A model generated the notes under the pieces. The model worked only from the letters and a program-made list of their open reading frames with translations. It had not been told where the DNA came from and searched no databases. A DNA stretch of 64,000 bases from Lactiplantibacillus xiangfangensis (GTDB lineage: Bacteria > Bacillota > Bacilli > Lactobacillales > Lactobacillaceae): the NCBI RefSeq assembly GCF_001438845.1, contig NZ_JQCL01000029.1, forward strand, positions 1 through 64,000, given 5' to 3'. Both the position numbers and the translations under genes were made by a program. Positions 27,438 to 37,506 of the stretch are shown one piece after another; the stretch's first letter is position 1; each line of letters begins with the position of its first letter.

Positions 27438-29471
27438 ATGAATCAAACATTTTTTAAAGACTACCCAATCCTATTCGGCGGCGACTACAACCCCGAACAG
27501 TGGCCAGAAGACACTTGGGAAAAGGACTTAACCATGCTAGAAAAGGCACACGTTAACTCCGCAACCATCAACGTCTTCTCGTGGGCCTTACTAGAACCTA
27601 AAGAAGGCACCTATAACTTTAGCATGTTGGACAAAATTATTGCTTTGCTTGGCCAACACCATTTTCAGATCGTCATGGCGACGTCGACCGCTGCTTTGCC
27701 CGCTTGGATGACTAAAAAGTATCTCGACGTTAACCGGGTCGACACCCACGGAATCCGCCAAGGCTTTGGTAAACGGCATAATGCCTGCCCGAACAGCCCG
27801 AATTTTCAACGGCTCGCCAAAGGATTGGTCACTCAGATCGTCAAACGCTACGCGGGTAACCCGAATATCGTTTGTTGGCACATTTCTAACGAATACGGTG
27901 GCCAGTGTTACTGTGATAACTGTGCGCAAGCTTTCCGCATTTGGCTGAAAAAGCGCTACGCTTCCCTAACTGAATTAAACAACGCGTGGGACGCCAATAT
28001 GTGGAGCCACACGTTCAACGACTGGGACGAAATCGTGCCACCGGATCAACATACTGATGAGTTCGAAAATGGCGGCGCCACGCTTGGCGGCGAGTCACTC
28101 GACTACCGCCGTTTCCAATCCGACAGCCTGCTTTCCAACTTCAAGATGGAAAAAGACATCATTCGTGAGCTTGATACAGCGACTCCTATCACAACTAACT
28201 TCATGGGAACCCAGAAAGATTTGGACTACTTTAAGTGGGCTAAGGAACTCGACGTCGTTTCATGGGATAACTACCCAAGCTTTGATACTCCGGCATCCTT
28301 TACCGCAATGAACCATGACCTGATGTACGGCTTAAAGCACGCGCCGTTCATGCTCATGGAACAAACACCGAGCCAACAAAACTGGCAACCCTATAACGCG
28401 CTCAAGGACCCCGGCGAATTCCGGATGCTCAGCTTTCAAGCGATGGCGCACGGCGCTAATACCGTTCAGGTCTTCCAGTTGCGACAAGCCCGTAACGGTT
28501 GCGAATCCTTACACGGGGCAATTATTTCTCACGTTGATTCTACGGAGACCCGGGTCTTCAAGGAAGCCGGCCAAATTGGTGCCGAACTCCAAAAATTGCC
28601 AGCTGATTTATTAACGAGTCAACGGCACGCCCAAGTCGCAATTATTTTTGACTGGAACAGTTTCTGGGCACTCGACTTTGCGCTGGGTCCTAACGTTCGC
28701 TTACAATACGTTGACCAAGTGCACGCCTACTACCAGTATTTCTACAGCCACAACATCCCCGTTGAAATGATTTCACCGGAAGATGATTTTTCCGACTATC
28801 AAGTCGTGATTGCCCCGGCGCTCTTCATGTTTAAACATGGCTTAGCTGATAAAGTCAACGACTACGTTCACGCCGGTGGTAACTTTATCACCAACACTAT
28901 GAGCGCAACCGTCGACGAACACGATAACGTTTATCAAGGGGGCTACTTTAAGCAGCTGGAACCAGCCCTTGGCCTTTGGTCTGAAGAGTGGGACGTCTTG
29001 CCACCCGTCAGCACCTGCCAGATCACGTTTAACGACCAGACAACGGCTAAGGCAAACATCGTCTGCAGCCTGTTACACCTCGGCACTGCAAAACCATTAG
29101 CTAGCTATGAAGCGGATAAGTTCTACAACGCAACGCACGCCGTCACTCAAAACGCGTACGGTAAGGGCCACGGTTTCTTCGTTGGGACCTACCTCGATCA
29201 AGCTGGCATGGAAGCGCTTGGTGAACAATTAATGCCGTTATTGAATCTTAAAACAAACGACCAGCCAACCGCTGACAGTCAGGGTATCGAATTAACAACC
29301 CGGAAATCAGCAAGTACCCGCTACGACTTCTTAATCAACACGACCGCTGACACCCGTACTTATCACTACGCGGCACCAGCGAACGCTAAGGATTTATTAA
29401 CTGGTAAAGCTATCAATAGCGGGGTCTTAACACTAGCCCCTTACGCCGTTCAAATCATTCAGGCCAACTGA
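27438..29471 (+). CDS. GH42 beta-galactosidase
   Basis: A 677-residue cytoplasmic GH42 enzyme with FGGDYNPEQWPED at the start, the acid/base glutamate in HISNEYGGQCYCDNC, the nucleophile glutamate in LMEQTPSQQNW and zinc-type cysteines (HNAC, CYCDNC). It is divergent from galM and preceded by a cre box and GalR-like site, so it probably supplies galactose to the Leloir genes. ATG 27438 follows GGAGG by 10 bases. No permease gene is adjacent. The corresponding L. plantarum gene is often called lacA; I give no symbol because two GH42 genes are present. Confidence 0.93.
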   Translation: MNQTFFKDYPILFGGDYNPEQWPEDTWEKDLTMLEKAHVNSATINVFSWALLEPKEGTYNFSMLDKIIALLGQHHFQIVMATSTAALPAWMTKKYLDVNRVDTHGIRQGFGKRHNACPNSPNFQRLAKGLVTQIVKRYAGNPNIVCWHISNEYGGQCYCDNCAQAFRIWLKKRYASLTELNNAWDANMWSHTFNDWDEIVPPDQHTDEFENGGATLGGESLDYRRFQSDSLLSNFKMEKDIIRELDTATPITTNFMGTQKDLDYFKWAKELDVVSWDNYPSFDTPASFTAMNHDLMYGLKHAPFMLMEQTPSQQNWQPYNALKDPGEFRMLSFQAMAHGANTVQVFQLRQARNGCESLHGAIISHVDSTETRVFKEAGQIGAELQKLPADLLTSQRHAQVAIIFDWNSFWALDFALGPNVRLQYVDQVHAYYQYFYSHNIPVEMISPEDDFSDYQVVIAPALFMFKHGLADKVNDYVHAGGNFITNTMSATVDEHDNVYQGGYFKQLEPALGLWSEEWDVLPPVSTCQITFNDQTTAKANIVCSLLHLGTAKPLASYEADKFYNATHAVTQNAYGKGHGFFVGTYLDQAGMEALGEQLMPLLNLKTNDQPTADSQGIELTTRKSASTRYDFLINTTADTRTYHYAAPANAKDLLTGKAINSGVLTLAPYAVQIIQAN

Positions 29472-29522
29472 GTTTTTTCCGGCTAACACTTTAATTTGAA
29501 TTACAATTGAATCTCGTTCAAA

Positions 29523-29570
29523 AAAAGAATACCCATTCAGAAATCAGCGTTTCTGAACGGGTATTCTTTT
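29523..29570. terminator. Terminator after the second GH42 gene
   Basis: AAAAGAATACCC-ATTCAGAAA pairs with TTTCTGAACGGGTATTCTTTT. Confidence 0.9.
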
Positions 29571-29639
29571 ATGCTTATTTTCTCAGTATATGGCAAAAGT
29601 CATTTATCTATCATTACGAACACACTAGCTCGTCGCATA

Positions 29640-29826
29640 GCCAGAGGTTGGCGCTGATAGCATCGGTCGTGAAGGTGGTCTTAGGCCGGTGAATTCTTCC
29701 GGCCTTAAACCACGGACGGTCTGGAACAATTGCGCCGTTTGCAATTGTTCCAGGCGAGGGGCGAGACCGCTTCTCAGGCTCGACCCGGTCCCACGACCGC
29801 ATGTTACCAGCGGCAACCGGACTAGG
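29640..29826 (+). repeat. Dispersed repeat family B, copy B2
   Basis: Outer arms GGCGCTGATAGCATCGGTCGTG and CACGACCGCATGTTACCAGCGGC enclose three hairpins: GTGGTCTTAGGCCGG/CCGGCCTTAAACCAC, GGAACAATTGC/GCAATTGTTCC, and GGGGCGAG/CTCGACCC. Relative to B1 several paired bases change together. It is followed by copy A3. Confidence 0.85.
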
Positions 29827-29867
29827 TGACTAAGAGATTCATATTTCTAAACAAGTATTTTCCTATA

Positions 29868-29998
29868 ACTATGGTCGAAACGTGGTCCAAAAGGCAGTTT
29901 ATTCCGCTTAACCCGGCATCAGCGACTGTCCCAAACCCAGGAACAATCACTGACGCCACGTTAATGCTCATAAACTAACCGCCCCTTGGTCCACTCTT
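29868..29998 (+). repeat. Dispersed repeat family A, copy A3
   Basis: It has the conserved left block (GTCGAAACGTGG, CCAAAAGGCAGTTTATTCC), an inner stem GGCATCAG/CTGACGCC around CCCAAACCCAGG, and the right block (CACGTTAATGCTCA, AACTAACCG, TTGGTCCAC). It lies between the convergent GH42 and xylB genes. Confidence 0.83.
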
Positions 29999-30000
29999 AA

Positions 30001-31506
30001 TTATTCAGCCCGCCGATAAGCCATCAACGCCGCGGTCATGCCCTTAGTTTGTGAATAGGCTTGGTGATAGACTTGGTCAATCTGTTGATAAGCCGTCACG
30101 TTTTCAGCAATCGGTTCGTAGACCTTGCCGTAATGAACGAAGGTTTGAGCGCAGTCTTCCATCGAATCAAACCAACCCAGACCAGTGGCCGCAATCATTG
30201 CCGCCCCCATGCCGGGCCCCTGTTCATTTTGTAAACTGACTACGGGGTGATTGAAGATATCGGCTTGAATTTGCAGCCAGAGCGGGCTCTTTGCGCCACC
30301 ACCGATGGCGACCACCGTCTTAAACTGACTGCCGTGCTCTTCGTAGATCTGCATTAAATCTTTAAACGAGAAGATAATGCCTTCCAAAACGGCCCGCACA
30401 AAATCGTAGCGCTGGTGCGTGCCATCGATACCGATGAAGCTCCCGCGGATGTCGGCGTCGGCGTACGGTGCCCGTTCACCCACGATGTACGGGGTAAAAA
30501 TTAGGCCGTTGGCGCCCACCGTTGACTTGGCAGCGCTGGCAACCATTTCCGTGAAATCAACGTCGGGCGCAAACGTCTTTTTAAACCAGCTCAACGAATA
30601 GCCGGCCGCCAAGGTGACGCCCATCGAGTAATACTTGTCAGGAAAGGCGTGGTCTTCAAACTGTAAAACACCGTGATAGTTAGTATTAGGATTATCTTCA
30701 TACTTCAAGACCACGCCGGATGTCCCGATGCTAGCCATGACTTTGTCTTCGGATAAAATCCCAGCACCGACCGCACCGGCAGCGTTATCCGCAGCCCCAC
30801 CATAAACCTTGGTGGTAATCGTTAACCCGGTCTGTTGGGCATACTTCGGCGTGACATTGCCCGCAAAATCCACCGACTTCATCAAAGGTGGGCAGATTCG
30901 TTCAGGAACCCCAAGTTGCTCACAAATCGTCTTGCTCCACTTGCCCGTTTTAACGTCTAACAGGACCGTCCCGGTCGCGTCAGAGTAATCCATGGCGAGT
31001 TGTCCCGTCATGCGGTAACGAACGTAATCCTTAGGCAAAACAAAACAATCCGTTTGGGCCCAAATTTCAGGTTCATTTTCTTTGACCCATAATAACTTAG
31101 GCAACGTGAAGCCTTCAAGTGGCCGGTTACCCGTGATTTCGACAAATTGATCACCCATCACCCGTTCAATTTCATGACACTGTGGCGTGGTTCGGGTATC
31201 GTTCCATAAGATTGCAGGCCGCAATACTTGGTGGTTCGCATCCAATAACACTAACCCGTGCATCTGACCCGAATAACTGATCCCTTGAATGTCTTCAGGC
31301 TTTAAATGGTCCTCACTGATTAACCGTTGAATGGCAGCCGTCGTACTGGTAACCCAGTCTTCAGGTCGTTGTTCACTATAACCCGGTTGTGGCTGTTGTA
31401 ATTCATAACCAACACTTTGCTGGGCAACGACGGTCCCCGCCTTATCTACGGCCAACACTTTAACCGCGCTGGTCCCTAAATCAACACCTAATACTACTGC
31501 ACTCAT
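30001..31506 (-). CDS. xylB: Xylulokinase
   Basis: A 501-residue FGGY-family kinase phosphorylating D-xylulose to xylulose-5-phosphate, which feeds the phosphoketolase or pentose phosphate route. It has the phosphate motif [11 protein letters not shown] (about 6-16), [19 protein letters not shown], and [19 protein letters not shown] near the C-terminus. The ATG at 31506 fits family N-termini; GTG or TTG codons just upstream are possible. It is 102 bases downstream of xylA on the same strand, in the L. pentosus order xylA-xylB. Confidence 0.94.
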   Translation of the reverse strand: MSAVVLGVDLGTSAVKVLAVDKAGTVVAQQSVGYELQQPQPGYSEQRPEDWVTSTTAAIQRLISEDHLKPEDIQGISYSGQMHGLVLLDANHQVLRPAILWNDTRTTPQCHEIERVMGDQFVEITGNRPLEGFTLPKLLWVKENEPEIWAQTDCFVLPKDYVRYRMTGQLAMDYSDATGTVLLDVKTGKWSKTICEQLGVPERICPPLMKSVDFAGNVTPKYAQQTGLTITTKVYGGAADNAAGAVGAGILSEDKVMASIGTSGVVLKYEDNPNTNYHGVLQFEDHAFPDKYYSMGVTLAAGYSLSWFKKTFAPDVDFTEMVASAAKSTVGANGLIFTPYIVGERAPYADADIRGSFIGIDGTHQRYDFVRAVLEGIIFSFKDLMQIYEEHGSQFKTVVAIGGGAKSPLWLQIQADIFNHPVVSLQNEQGPGMGAAMIAATGLGWFDSMEDCAQTFVHYGKVYEPIAENVTAYQQIDQVYHQAYSQTKGMTAALMAYRRAE

Positions 31507-31608
31507 ATTTTTCACCAACTTTTTATTTTTAAAAAAGGACCCGCGACGTTGGTCTCAGGCCCTTCTCCCATTCTCTATCTCAAAATGTCATCAATTCTCT
31601 TAACCTAA

Positions 31609-32964
31609 TTATTTACTTAATGTATCGATAATGTAGTGGTTGATCGTATCCTTGATTTCTTCAAGGTGATCAGAACTAGTTGCTGCTAATAATTCAGATT
31701 GTGGTTTGTCGATTGCGTACTTTTCAAGGGACTTGAAGTCAGCCTTGCCGCTTTCGATATCCGCACCGATACCACTGCCGTATGAGGCGTAGCGGTTCTT
31801 CACGATATCTTCCAAGAAGCCGTCTTCCTTCATCTTCATGGCAACCCGGAGACCAGCAGCGAAGCTGTCCATCCCAACGATGTGGCCGTAGAATAAGTCG
31901 TTTGGTGCGAAGGAAGTCCGCCGTGGTTTAGCATCAAAGTTCAAGCCACCACGAGGGCCAATGCCACCGTTTTCAACGACTTCGTACATTGCAGCAGTCG
32001 TTTCGTAAAGGTTAGAAGGATATTCATCAATATCCCAGCCAATCAACTTGTCACCCTGGTTAGCATCCAATGAACCTAATAAACCGGCTTCACGGGCAAC
32101 CCGAATTTCGTGTTGATAAGTATGACCAGCCAAGTTAGCGTGGTTACCTTCCAAGTTCAACTTAAAGTCTTTATCCAAACCATAAGTCTTCATGAAGGCA
32201 ATCGTCGTTGCGGCATCAAAGTCATATTGATGGGTTGATGGTTCCTTTGGCTTTGGTTCAAGTAGCATCTGTGCATCGAACCCAATTTCGTTAGCGTAAT
32301 CCTTCGCCATGTGGAAAAACTTAGCTGCATGTTCTTGTTCAGCCTTCATGTTCGTGTTCCAAAGTGATTCGTAACCTTCACGGCCACCCCAGAAGACATA
32401 GTTTTCAGCACCGACACGCTTCCCAATTTCCAAGCTGTGTTTCAATTGTGCAGCGGCGTAGGCGAAAATGTCTGCGGATGGTGACGTTGCGGCCCCTTCA
32501 ACAAAGCGGGGGTTGGTAAACATGTTAGAGGTATTCCAAAGAACCTTCATCCCGGTCGTCTTTTGGTATTCAACGATGCGGTCAACGACTTTGTCCAGAT
32601 TCTTGTTGGTTTCACGTAACGTGTCACCTTCTGGGGCTAAGTCGCGGTCGTGGAAGCACAAGTAGTCAACGCCTAATTTGTCATAAAATTCAAAAGCGGC
32701 GTCCACTTTCGCTAAAGCTAAGTCCATCGGATCGGTAATGTGATCGTATGGACGTTGCGCAGTCCCATCACCAAATGGGTCGACTAGTCGTTGATCAAAA
32801 GTGTGCCAGTAGGCAACCGCAAAACGGAGCCAGTCGCGCATCTTTTTGCCGCCGATCACTTCGTCAGGATTGTAATATTGAAAGCCTAAGCCAGATTTTT
32901 TATCTTGATGGCCGACGTATTGAATCTTGTCGACACCTTTCCAATAACTTATTTTTGTTTGCAT
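31609..32964 (-). CDS. xylA: Xylose isomerase
   Basis: A 451-residue isomerase turning D-xylose into D-xylulose. Signatures are [25 protein letters not shown] and the metal-binding [14 protein letters not shown]; the length matches the class II enzymes of lactobacilli. ATG 32964 follows GGAGGG. The promoter region carries a strong cre box and a perfect AAAACT-T-AGTTTT palindrome that suits XylR. Confidence 0.97.
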   Translation of the reverse strand: MQTKISYWKGVDKIQYVGHQDKKSGLGFQYYNPDEVIGGKKMRDWLRFAVAYWHTFDQRLVDPFGDGTAQRPYDHITDPMDLALAKVDAAFEFYDKLGVDYLCFHDRDLAPEGDTLRETNKNLDKVVDRIVEYQKTTGMKVLWNTSNMFTNPRFVEGAATSPSADIFAYAAAQLKHSLEIGKRVGAENYVFWGGREGYESLWNTNMKAEQEHAAKFFHMAKDYANEIGFDAQMLLEPKPKEPSTHQYDFDAATTIAFMKTYGLDKDFKLNLEGNHANLAGHTYQHEIRVAREAGLLGSLDANQGDKLIGWDIDEYPSNLYETTAAMYEVVENGGIGPRGGLNFDAKPRRTSFAPNDLFYGHIVGMDSFAAGLRVAMKMKEDGFLEDIVKNRYASYGSGIGADIESGKADFKSLEKYAIDKPQSELLAATSSDHLEEIKDTINHYIIDTLSK

Positions 32965-33018
32965 TTCGATATCCCTCCACGTTAGTTTGTTCCAACAACC
33001 AACTTACAAGTATCATTA

Positions 33019-33052
33019 TAAAACTTAGTTTTGCAAATGCAAGCGCTTTCTT
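33019..33052 (-). promoter_or_regulatory. Candidate XylR operator and cre box of xylAB
   Basis: AAAACTTAGTTTT (33020-33032) is a perfect palindrome carrying the TTAGTTT half-site known from Gram-positive xylose operators. TGCAAGCGCTTTCT (33038-33051) matches 13 of 14 cre positions. Repression by XylR and CcpA is inferred from the pattern and from L. pentosus. Confidence 0.65.
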
Positions 33053-33128
33053 GGTTTTGATAAAACTGCTTCATTTTCACCACTTTTAGCCACATTATTC
33101 AAAACTTTTACCCATTTAAATCAACAGC

Positions 33129-33171
33129 AAAACGTCCCCACTCCGGTCGAATACCGGCATGGGGACGTTTA
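33129..33171 (-). terminator. Terminator between xylR and xylA
   Basis: AAACGTCCCCA pairs with TGGGGACGTTT around an inner CCGG/CCGG stem. It would end the xylR transcript. Confidence 0.85.
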
Positions 33172-33325
33172 AAGGTTATTTACTAAAGATTGAAAGTGCT
33201 AAAACTAGTTCAAGCGTTACCATAGCTGGAAATTGCCTATGATAAATGTGCCGCTAATCGGATGCCCGAAGGTTGCCACTGATTAGCTGACAGTAAAAGC
33301 AATAAGAAGATAGTTTTTAGCGCAG

Positions 33326-33484
33326 TCGGGTAGCCTCGAGTGCTGTGTCGGCAAGATTAGCCGGTGGTTTATCCGACTAATCTTGCGGGGCACTTCAAAG
33401 ACGTGGGCTGGCGGCTTTGAAGTGAGGTTCCAGACCGTCCTTTGGCTGGGACCGTCCCCCATAGCACTACTCGAGGCTACCCGA
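33326..33484 (-). repeat. Dispersed repeat family C, copy C2
   Basis: A perfect 15-base outer stem joins TCGGGTAGCCTCGAG (33326-33340) and CTCGAGGCTACCCGA (33470-33484). Inside are GCAAGATTAG/CTAATCTTGC, CACTTCAAAG/CTTTGAAGTG and GGTTCC/GGGACC-type hairpins. The reverse complement matches C1 at 20507-20660. Confidence 0.87.
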
Positions 33485-33672
33485 TGGAACGGCTAATTTT
33501 AGGAATAATAATTATTGCCGTTGCAACGTTGACAGCCATTTTGGGACTTTCAATCTTTAGTTATTTATTTCATTACGACGTCTTAATTTTCACTAATAGA
33601 GGCTGCGACTTCACCTTGTTGGAAACGGAGCTCGTAGTCATCCAAATTCAAAACGTGGTGCGTTATCAGTGA
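33484..33672 (+). CDS. Possible small membrane protein (doubtful)
   Basis: A 62-codon frame beginning MERLILGIIIIAVATLTAIL, with one strong membrane helix (about 4-27). GAGG lies 7 bases before the ATG, inside the right arm of repeat C2. The last 30 codons run antisense through the 3' end of xylR, so only the first half looks like real protein. It may be a remnant, a small membrane peptide or chance. Confidence 0.2.
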   Translation: MERLILGIIIIAVATLTAILGLSIFSYLFHYDVLIFTNRGCDFTLLETELVVIQIQNVVRYQ

Positions 33673-34779
33673 GCAGCCACCTAATAGCGTCACGTACTGG
33701 GTCCGTGGAATCAAGTTGATTGGAAAGTCTGTTTGGGCAATGTCTTGATAGTCGCCGCGAATCTCATCCATCAGTTCTGGTAACCCTTCGATGAGTGGCG
33801 AGTTGATGAAGACCGCCTGCGGATCGAGCATGGTGACCACGTTAAAGATGAGGCCCGCTACGACGCTGCACGCTTGCCGTAAGATTCGCTCCGTATCGCG
33901 GTCACCGGCCTCAAAGAGCTTGATAATCGCGGTGCGGTCTAAGTGTTCAAGTTGCTTGGCATTTTCAATGCGCGTGATCAGGGCATCTTCCGAACACAGG
34001 GACTCTACGGACTGACCCGCGGTGTTGGGACCGAGTAACGTCAGCGTCTTCCCAATTTCACCCCCGCGGCCGTTTTCACCCCGCGACAGTTGCTGGTCTA
34101 AAATAATGCCGGCCCCGATTCCACGGTGAATACTTAGCGTTACAAAGCTGCGGTACGGTTGGTCGGTACTAAAGTCACGGGCATAAATGGCAGATAAGTT
34201 CGCCTCGTTTTCCAATAAAACCGGAACGTGGTACTGCGTTTCAAAGACCCGAACTAAGTCGACGTCTTGCATATCGATCCACGGTGATTGCAGAATCTGA
34301 TTGTCCTTAATAATCCCGTGAATTGAAAAGCAAATTCCGAGCAACCCGTTGACCGTCGTCACTTCAGACGCAATCTTAGCAAGAAAAGCCTGGCACTTTG
34401 CGACCATGACCGTAATCGGTTGGTCAACAATGTCGATCCGTTGGTACTCAATGATTGTCGTATCAATGTTGTTCGCCGTTGCGTGTAAGTGCCGATAGCC
34501 CAGGTCAAACGTGACCGTATACCCGTAATCGCGGTTAACGGTCACCATCGTTGGTTTCCGACCCCCAACGTTTGACGCCGCCCCCTGGCCAATTTCGGTC
34601 AATAGCTGTTTCGCCATCAAGGTATTATATAGCGATGAGATCGTCGACTTGTGCAACTCTAGCTCGTGTGAGATCTCAATCCGCGACGTTGCCGGATGAT
34701 TAATAATTTGTTGTAAAACTAATTTTAAATTCAGATCGTGGAGTTGATCCCGATTCAAACTGCGCTGTTCCATGCCCAT
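33583..34779 (-). CDS. xylR: Xylose repressor, ROK family
   Basis: A 398-residue regulator with an N-terminal winged helix (TSRIEISHELELHKSTISSL, about 32-51) and a ROK sugar-binding domain (VTFDLGYRHLHATANN; RGIGAGIILDQQLSRGENGR). It lies between xylQ and xylA on the same strand, as in L. pentosus, and should repress the xyl genes without xylose. ATG codons at 34779 and 34773 both have usable ribosome sites. A terminator and repeat C2 separate it from xylA. Confidence 0.93.
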   Translation of the reverse strand: MGMEQRSLNRDQLHDLNLKLVLQQIINHPATSRIEISHELELHKSTISSLYNTLMAKQLLTEIGQGAASNVGGRKPTMVTVNRDYGYTVTFDLGYRHLHATANNIDTTIIEYQRIDIVDQPITVMVAKCQAFLAKIASEVTTVNGLLGICFSIHGIIKDNQILQSPWIDMQDVDLVRVFETQYHVPVLLENEANLSAIYARDFSTDQPYRSFVTLSIHRGIGAGIILDQQLSRGENGRGGEIGKTLTLLGPNTAGQSVESLCSEDALITRIENAKQLEHLDRTAIIKLFEAGDRDTERILRQACSVVAGLIFNVVTMLDPQAVFINSPLIEGLPELMDEIRGDYQDIAQTDFPINLIPRTQYVTLLGGCSLITHHVLNLDDYELRFQQGEVAASISEN

Positions 34780-34868
34780 GACCTCACCTTTTATCTATAC
34801 CATCATCATATGTATACAAAGACGACTTGTCTACATTTTTGTTAACAAGTCGTCTTTAAACTGCTTAT

Positions 34869-37157
34869 TTACAGGGTAATGGTTGCTTGCCCGTTTGTTA
34901 ACTTAGTTGAAGCAATCCCATCATTTTCATGAACGTAAACCGTTACGTCACCACTGACACCTTGTGTGTCAACGGTCACTTGATTGCCATTCCGGTGTGC
35001 CGTGACGGTGGCCACGTCATTGCCATGACCATCAACGATCTTGGCTGCGACTTCACCATCTTGCAATTGATACAAGTGAATGTCGACGTTCTGGGTGTAA
35101 TCGTAGGCCGCGTGAACGGCTTTTGGATTTTGAATTAAAATTGAGTTTGGCCGTGCCAAAACTGGTAGGCTCAATTCGTCAAAGTGTTCATCGATCCATT
35201 GACCCGTTGCGGGCGCATCGTAAACTTTACCGTCTAAGATGCTGGTCCACTTGCCACCTGGCAGGTAGAAATGGGCTTGTCCACGGTCATTGAAAATCGG
35301 TGCGACTAATAACTGTGACCCAAACATGTATTGGTTACCGTTGTCGTAGACGTTCGGGTCTTCCCCAAATTCTAAGAACATTGGCCGCATCAATGGGTTC
35401 CCATAATGGGCACCGTGCGCCGCTTGGGTATACAAGTATGGCATCAATGATAACTTCAAGTCTACAAAACGCTTGGTGTTCGCAACCGCTTCGTCATCGA
35501 AGTTCCACGGTACCCGGTAAACGTTGCTGCCGTGGTAACGACTGTGTGATGACAACAGTCCAAATTGTGTCCAGCGTTTGTAAAGATCTGGTGTTGGGCG
35601 GTCATCGCCGTCTTCGAAACCACCGATATCATGGCTCCAGAACCCAAAACCAGAGAGCAAGAATGATAGCCCACCGCGCAAGGTATCACGCATTGAATTG
35701 TAGTTGGAGAGGCAATCGCCACCCCAGTGTACTGGGTAAGATTGGGAACCGGCAGTTGCAGAACGCGCAAAAACGACCGCTTCTTCCTTCCCTTTGACTT
35801 CTTCAATAGCTTCGTAAACGGCCTGGTTATATTGCAACGTGTAGTAGTTATGTTCTTGTTGCGGGTCGGACCCGTCAAAGAACTTCACGTCATCAACCGG
35901 AATCCGTTCACCAAAGTCGGTCTTGAAACAGTCGACACCCATGTCGAGGAGTTCCTTTAATTTATCTTGGTACCATTTAGTGGCGTCGGGGTTAGTAAAA
36001 TCAACGAAGCCGTTCCCTGCTTGCCAGAGATCCCATTGCCAAACGTCGCCATTTTCACGTTTCAATAAGTAGCCCTTATCCTTGGCTTCCTTAAAGAGCG
36101 GTGACTTTTGCGCAACGTACGGGTTCAACCAAACGCAGACTTTAATACCGCGATCATGAATCTTCTTCAATAAGCCAGCAGGATCTGGGAACATTTCCTT
36201 ATCCCAAGCAAGGGTGCACCATTCGAACCCCTTTTGCCAGAAACAGTCAAAGTGAAAGACGTCGAGTGGAATGTGATGTTCCTTCATGCCGTCGATAAAT
36301 TTCAATACGGTGGCTTCACTGTAGTCCGTCGTAAACGACGTGCTGAGCCACAAGCCAAATGACCAAGCTGGTGGCAAGTTGATGGCACCCGTTAATTCGG
36401 TGTAACGGTGCAAGACTTCCTTTGGTGTTGGGCCATAGATCACGTAATATTGAAGGGATTGGCCTTCAGTACTGAACTGAACCCGGTCCACGTTTTCGGA
36501 ACCCACTTCAAAGGAAACTCGTTGTGGTTCGTCCACGAAGACCCCGTAACCGCGACTACTGATGTAGAACGGCACGTTCTTATAAGCTTGTTCACTACCC
36601 GTCCCACAGTCTTGGTTCCAAGTATCGACTGACTGACCGTTCTTGACGAAGTTCCCAAACCGTTCGCCTAAACCGTAGATTTTTTCGTCGATATCCATTG
36701 CGAGTTGTTCGCGCATGTAGCTGACCTTAGTGTCATGATTAAAAATCACACCCTGTGCCTTTTGTGCGGATTCCGTAATCAATTCACCATTCGCCGTAAA
36801 CTTCATGTCAAAGTCCGTCTTAAGCGGTAGAGAAACTTTTAACTGGCCACTGGTCAAAGACGCCATCTGATCATCAACTTGAATGTCCACGTCAGGATCT
36901 TGGTCATTGATCTTAAACTTAGGCCCGTGATCCTCGCTATCAAAATGTTCTAGTTTTACCCCAATCACATTTTCGATTGGTGAAGTGAACGTCATCGTTG
37001 TGGCACCCAAGTTTAACTGGTCGCCACGCGATAAGACGCGCTTAAAGGGCGCAAAAGTCGTCAGCGTTTTGCCAACTTTTTTTGCATCGTACGTTTCCAT
37101 TGGTGATTCAACGTCGTATTCGTCGCGATTCATCCAATAACCATTTGTAAATTTCAC
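34869..37157 (-). CDS. xylQ: GH31 alpha-xylosidase (XylQ/YicI type)
   Basis: A 762-residue glycoside hydrolase family 31 enzyme of the YicI/XylQ group that cleaves alpha-xylosides such as isoprimeverose, the xyloglucan disaccharide. The nucleophile aspartate is in CFKTDFGE, the acid region is FARSATAGSQSYPVHWGGD, and LGERFGNFVKNG is in the N-terminal domain. I use the GTG at 37157, 8 bases after AAGG, because family members start MKFTNGYW; a GTG at 37166 is the alternative. In described L. pentosus clusters the transporter xylP lies next to it; here it is absent. Confidence 0.93.
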   Translation of the reverse strand: MKFTNGYWMNRDEYDVESPMETYDAKKVGKTLTTFAPFKRVLSRGDQLNLGATTMTFTSPIENVIGVKLEHFDSEDHGPKFKINDQDPDVDIQVDDQMASLTSGQLKVSLPLKTDFDMKFTANGELITESAQKAQGVIFNHDTKVSYMREQLAMDIDEKIYGLGERFGNFVKNGQSVDTWNQDCGTGSEQAYKNVPFYISSRGYGVFVDEPQRVSFEVGSENVDRVQFSTEGQSLQYYVIYGPTPKEVLHRYTELTGAINLPPAWSFGLWLSTSFTTDYSEATVLKFIDGMKEHHIPLDVFHFDCFWQKGFEWCTLAWDKEMFPDPAGLLKKIHDRGIKVCVWLNPYVAQKSPLFKEAKDKGYLLKRENGDVWQWDLWQAGNGFVDFTNPDATKWYQDKLKELLDMGVDCFKTDFGERIPVDDVKFFDGSDPQQEHNYYTLQYNQAVYEAIEEVKGKEEAVVFARSATAGSQSYPVHWGGDCLSNYNSMRDTLRGGLSFLLSGFGFWSHDIGGFEDGDDRPTPDLYKRWTQFGLLSSHSRYHGSNVYRVPWNFDDEAVANTKRFVDLKLSLMPYLYTQAAHGAHYGNPLMRPMFLEFGEDPNVYDNGNQYMFGSQLLVAPIFNDRGQAHFYLPGGKWTSILDGKVYDAPATGQWIDEHFDELSLPVLARPNSILIQNPKAVHAAYDYTQNVDIHLYQLQDGEVAAKIVDGHGNDVATVTAHRNGNQVTVDTQGVSGDVTVYVHENDGIASTKLTNGQATITL

Positions 37158-37276
37158 TAATCGCACCTTCTTTTAACTTTATTCATCTATATTATTTATT
37201 CGCAAAAAAGATTGCTTTTCTGTTTACCGCTAACTATGATTAGTAGGTAAGTTGGTTGTTTTATTCAACTAAATCA

Positions 37277-37319
37277 AGTTAACGCTTACATTGTACACTC
37301 AACATCACTCATAATTCAA
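37277..37319 (-). promoter_or_regulatory. xylQ promoter with cre box
   Basis: On the minus strand TTGAAT (37319-37314) and TACAAT (37295-37290) are 18 bases apart. TGTAAGCGTTAACT (37290-37277) matches 13 of 14 cre positions and lies over the expected start of transcription. It may also affect the divergent EIIC gene. Confidence 0.65.
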
Positions 37320-37506
37320 ACCATTTTTACAAAAAACATAATAAAATTTGTAGTTAAGTATTTTGGCATTATTTTCAGCCATTATTGCTACAACGGTCAG
37401 AAATACATTATATTTTAGTTTCATTATCGTGTATTTTTGAATAACTTTACTTAATTACAAGCACGATTACTCATGCTAAAGTAGGGGCAAAGTGAGGCAT
37501 CAACGT

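Noticed and set aside
29507-29816. Three 61-63-codon frames after the second GH42 gene
   Set aside because: They span the terminator and repeat B2 and have no conserved protein features.
35300-35878. Open frames on both other phases within xylQ
   Set aside because: Shadow frames of a strongly supported GH31 gene; composition is Arg/His/Ser-rich as expected for shadows.
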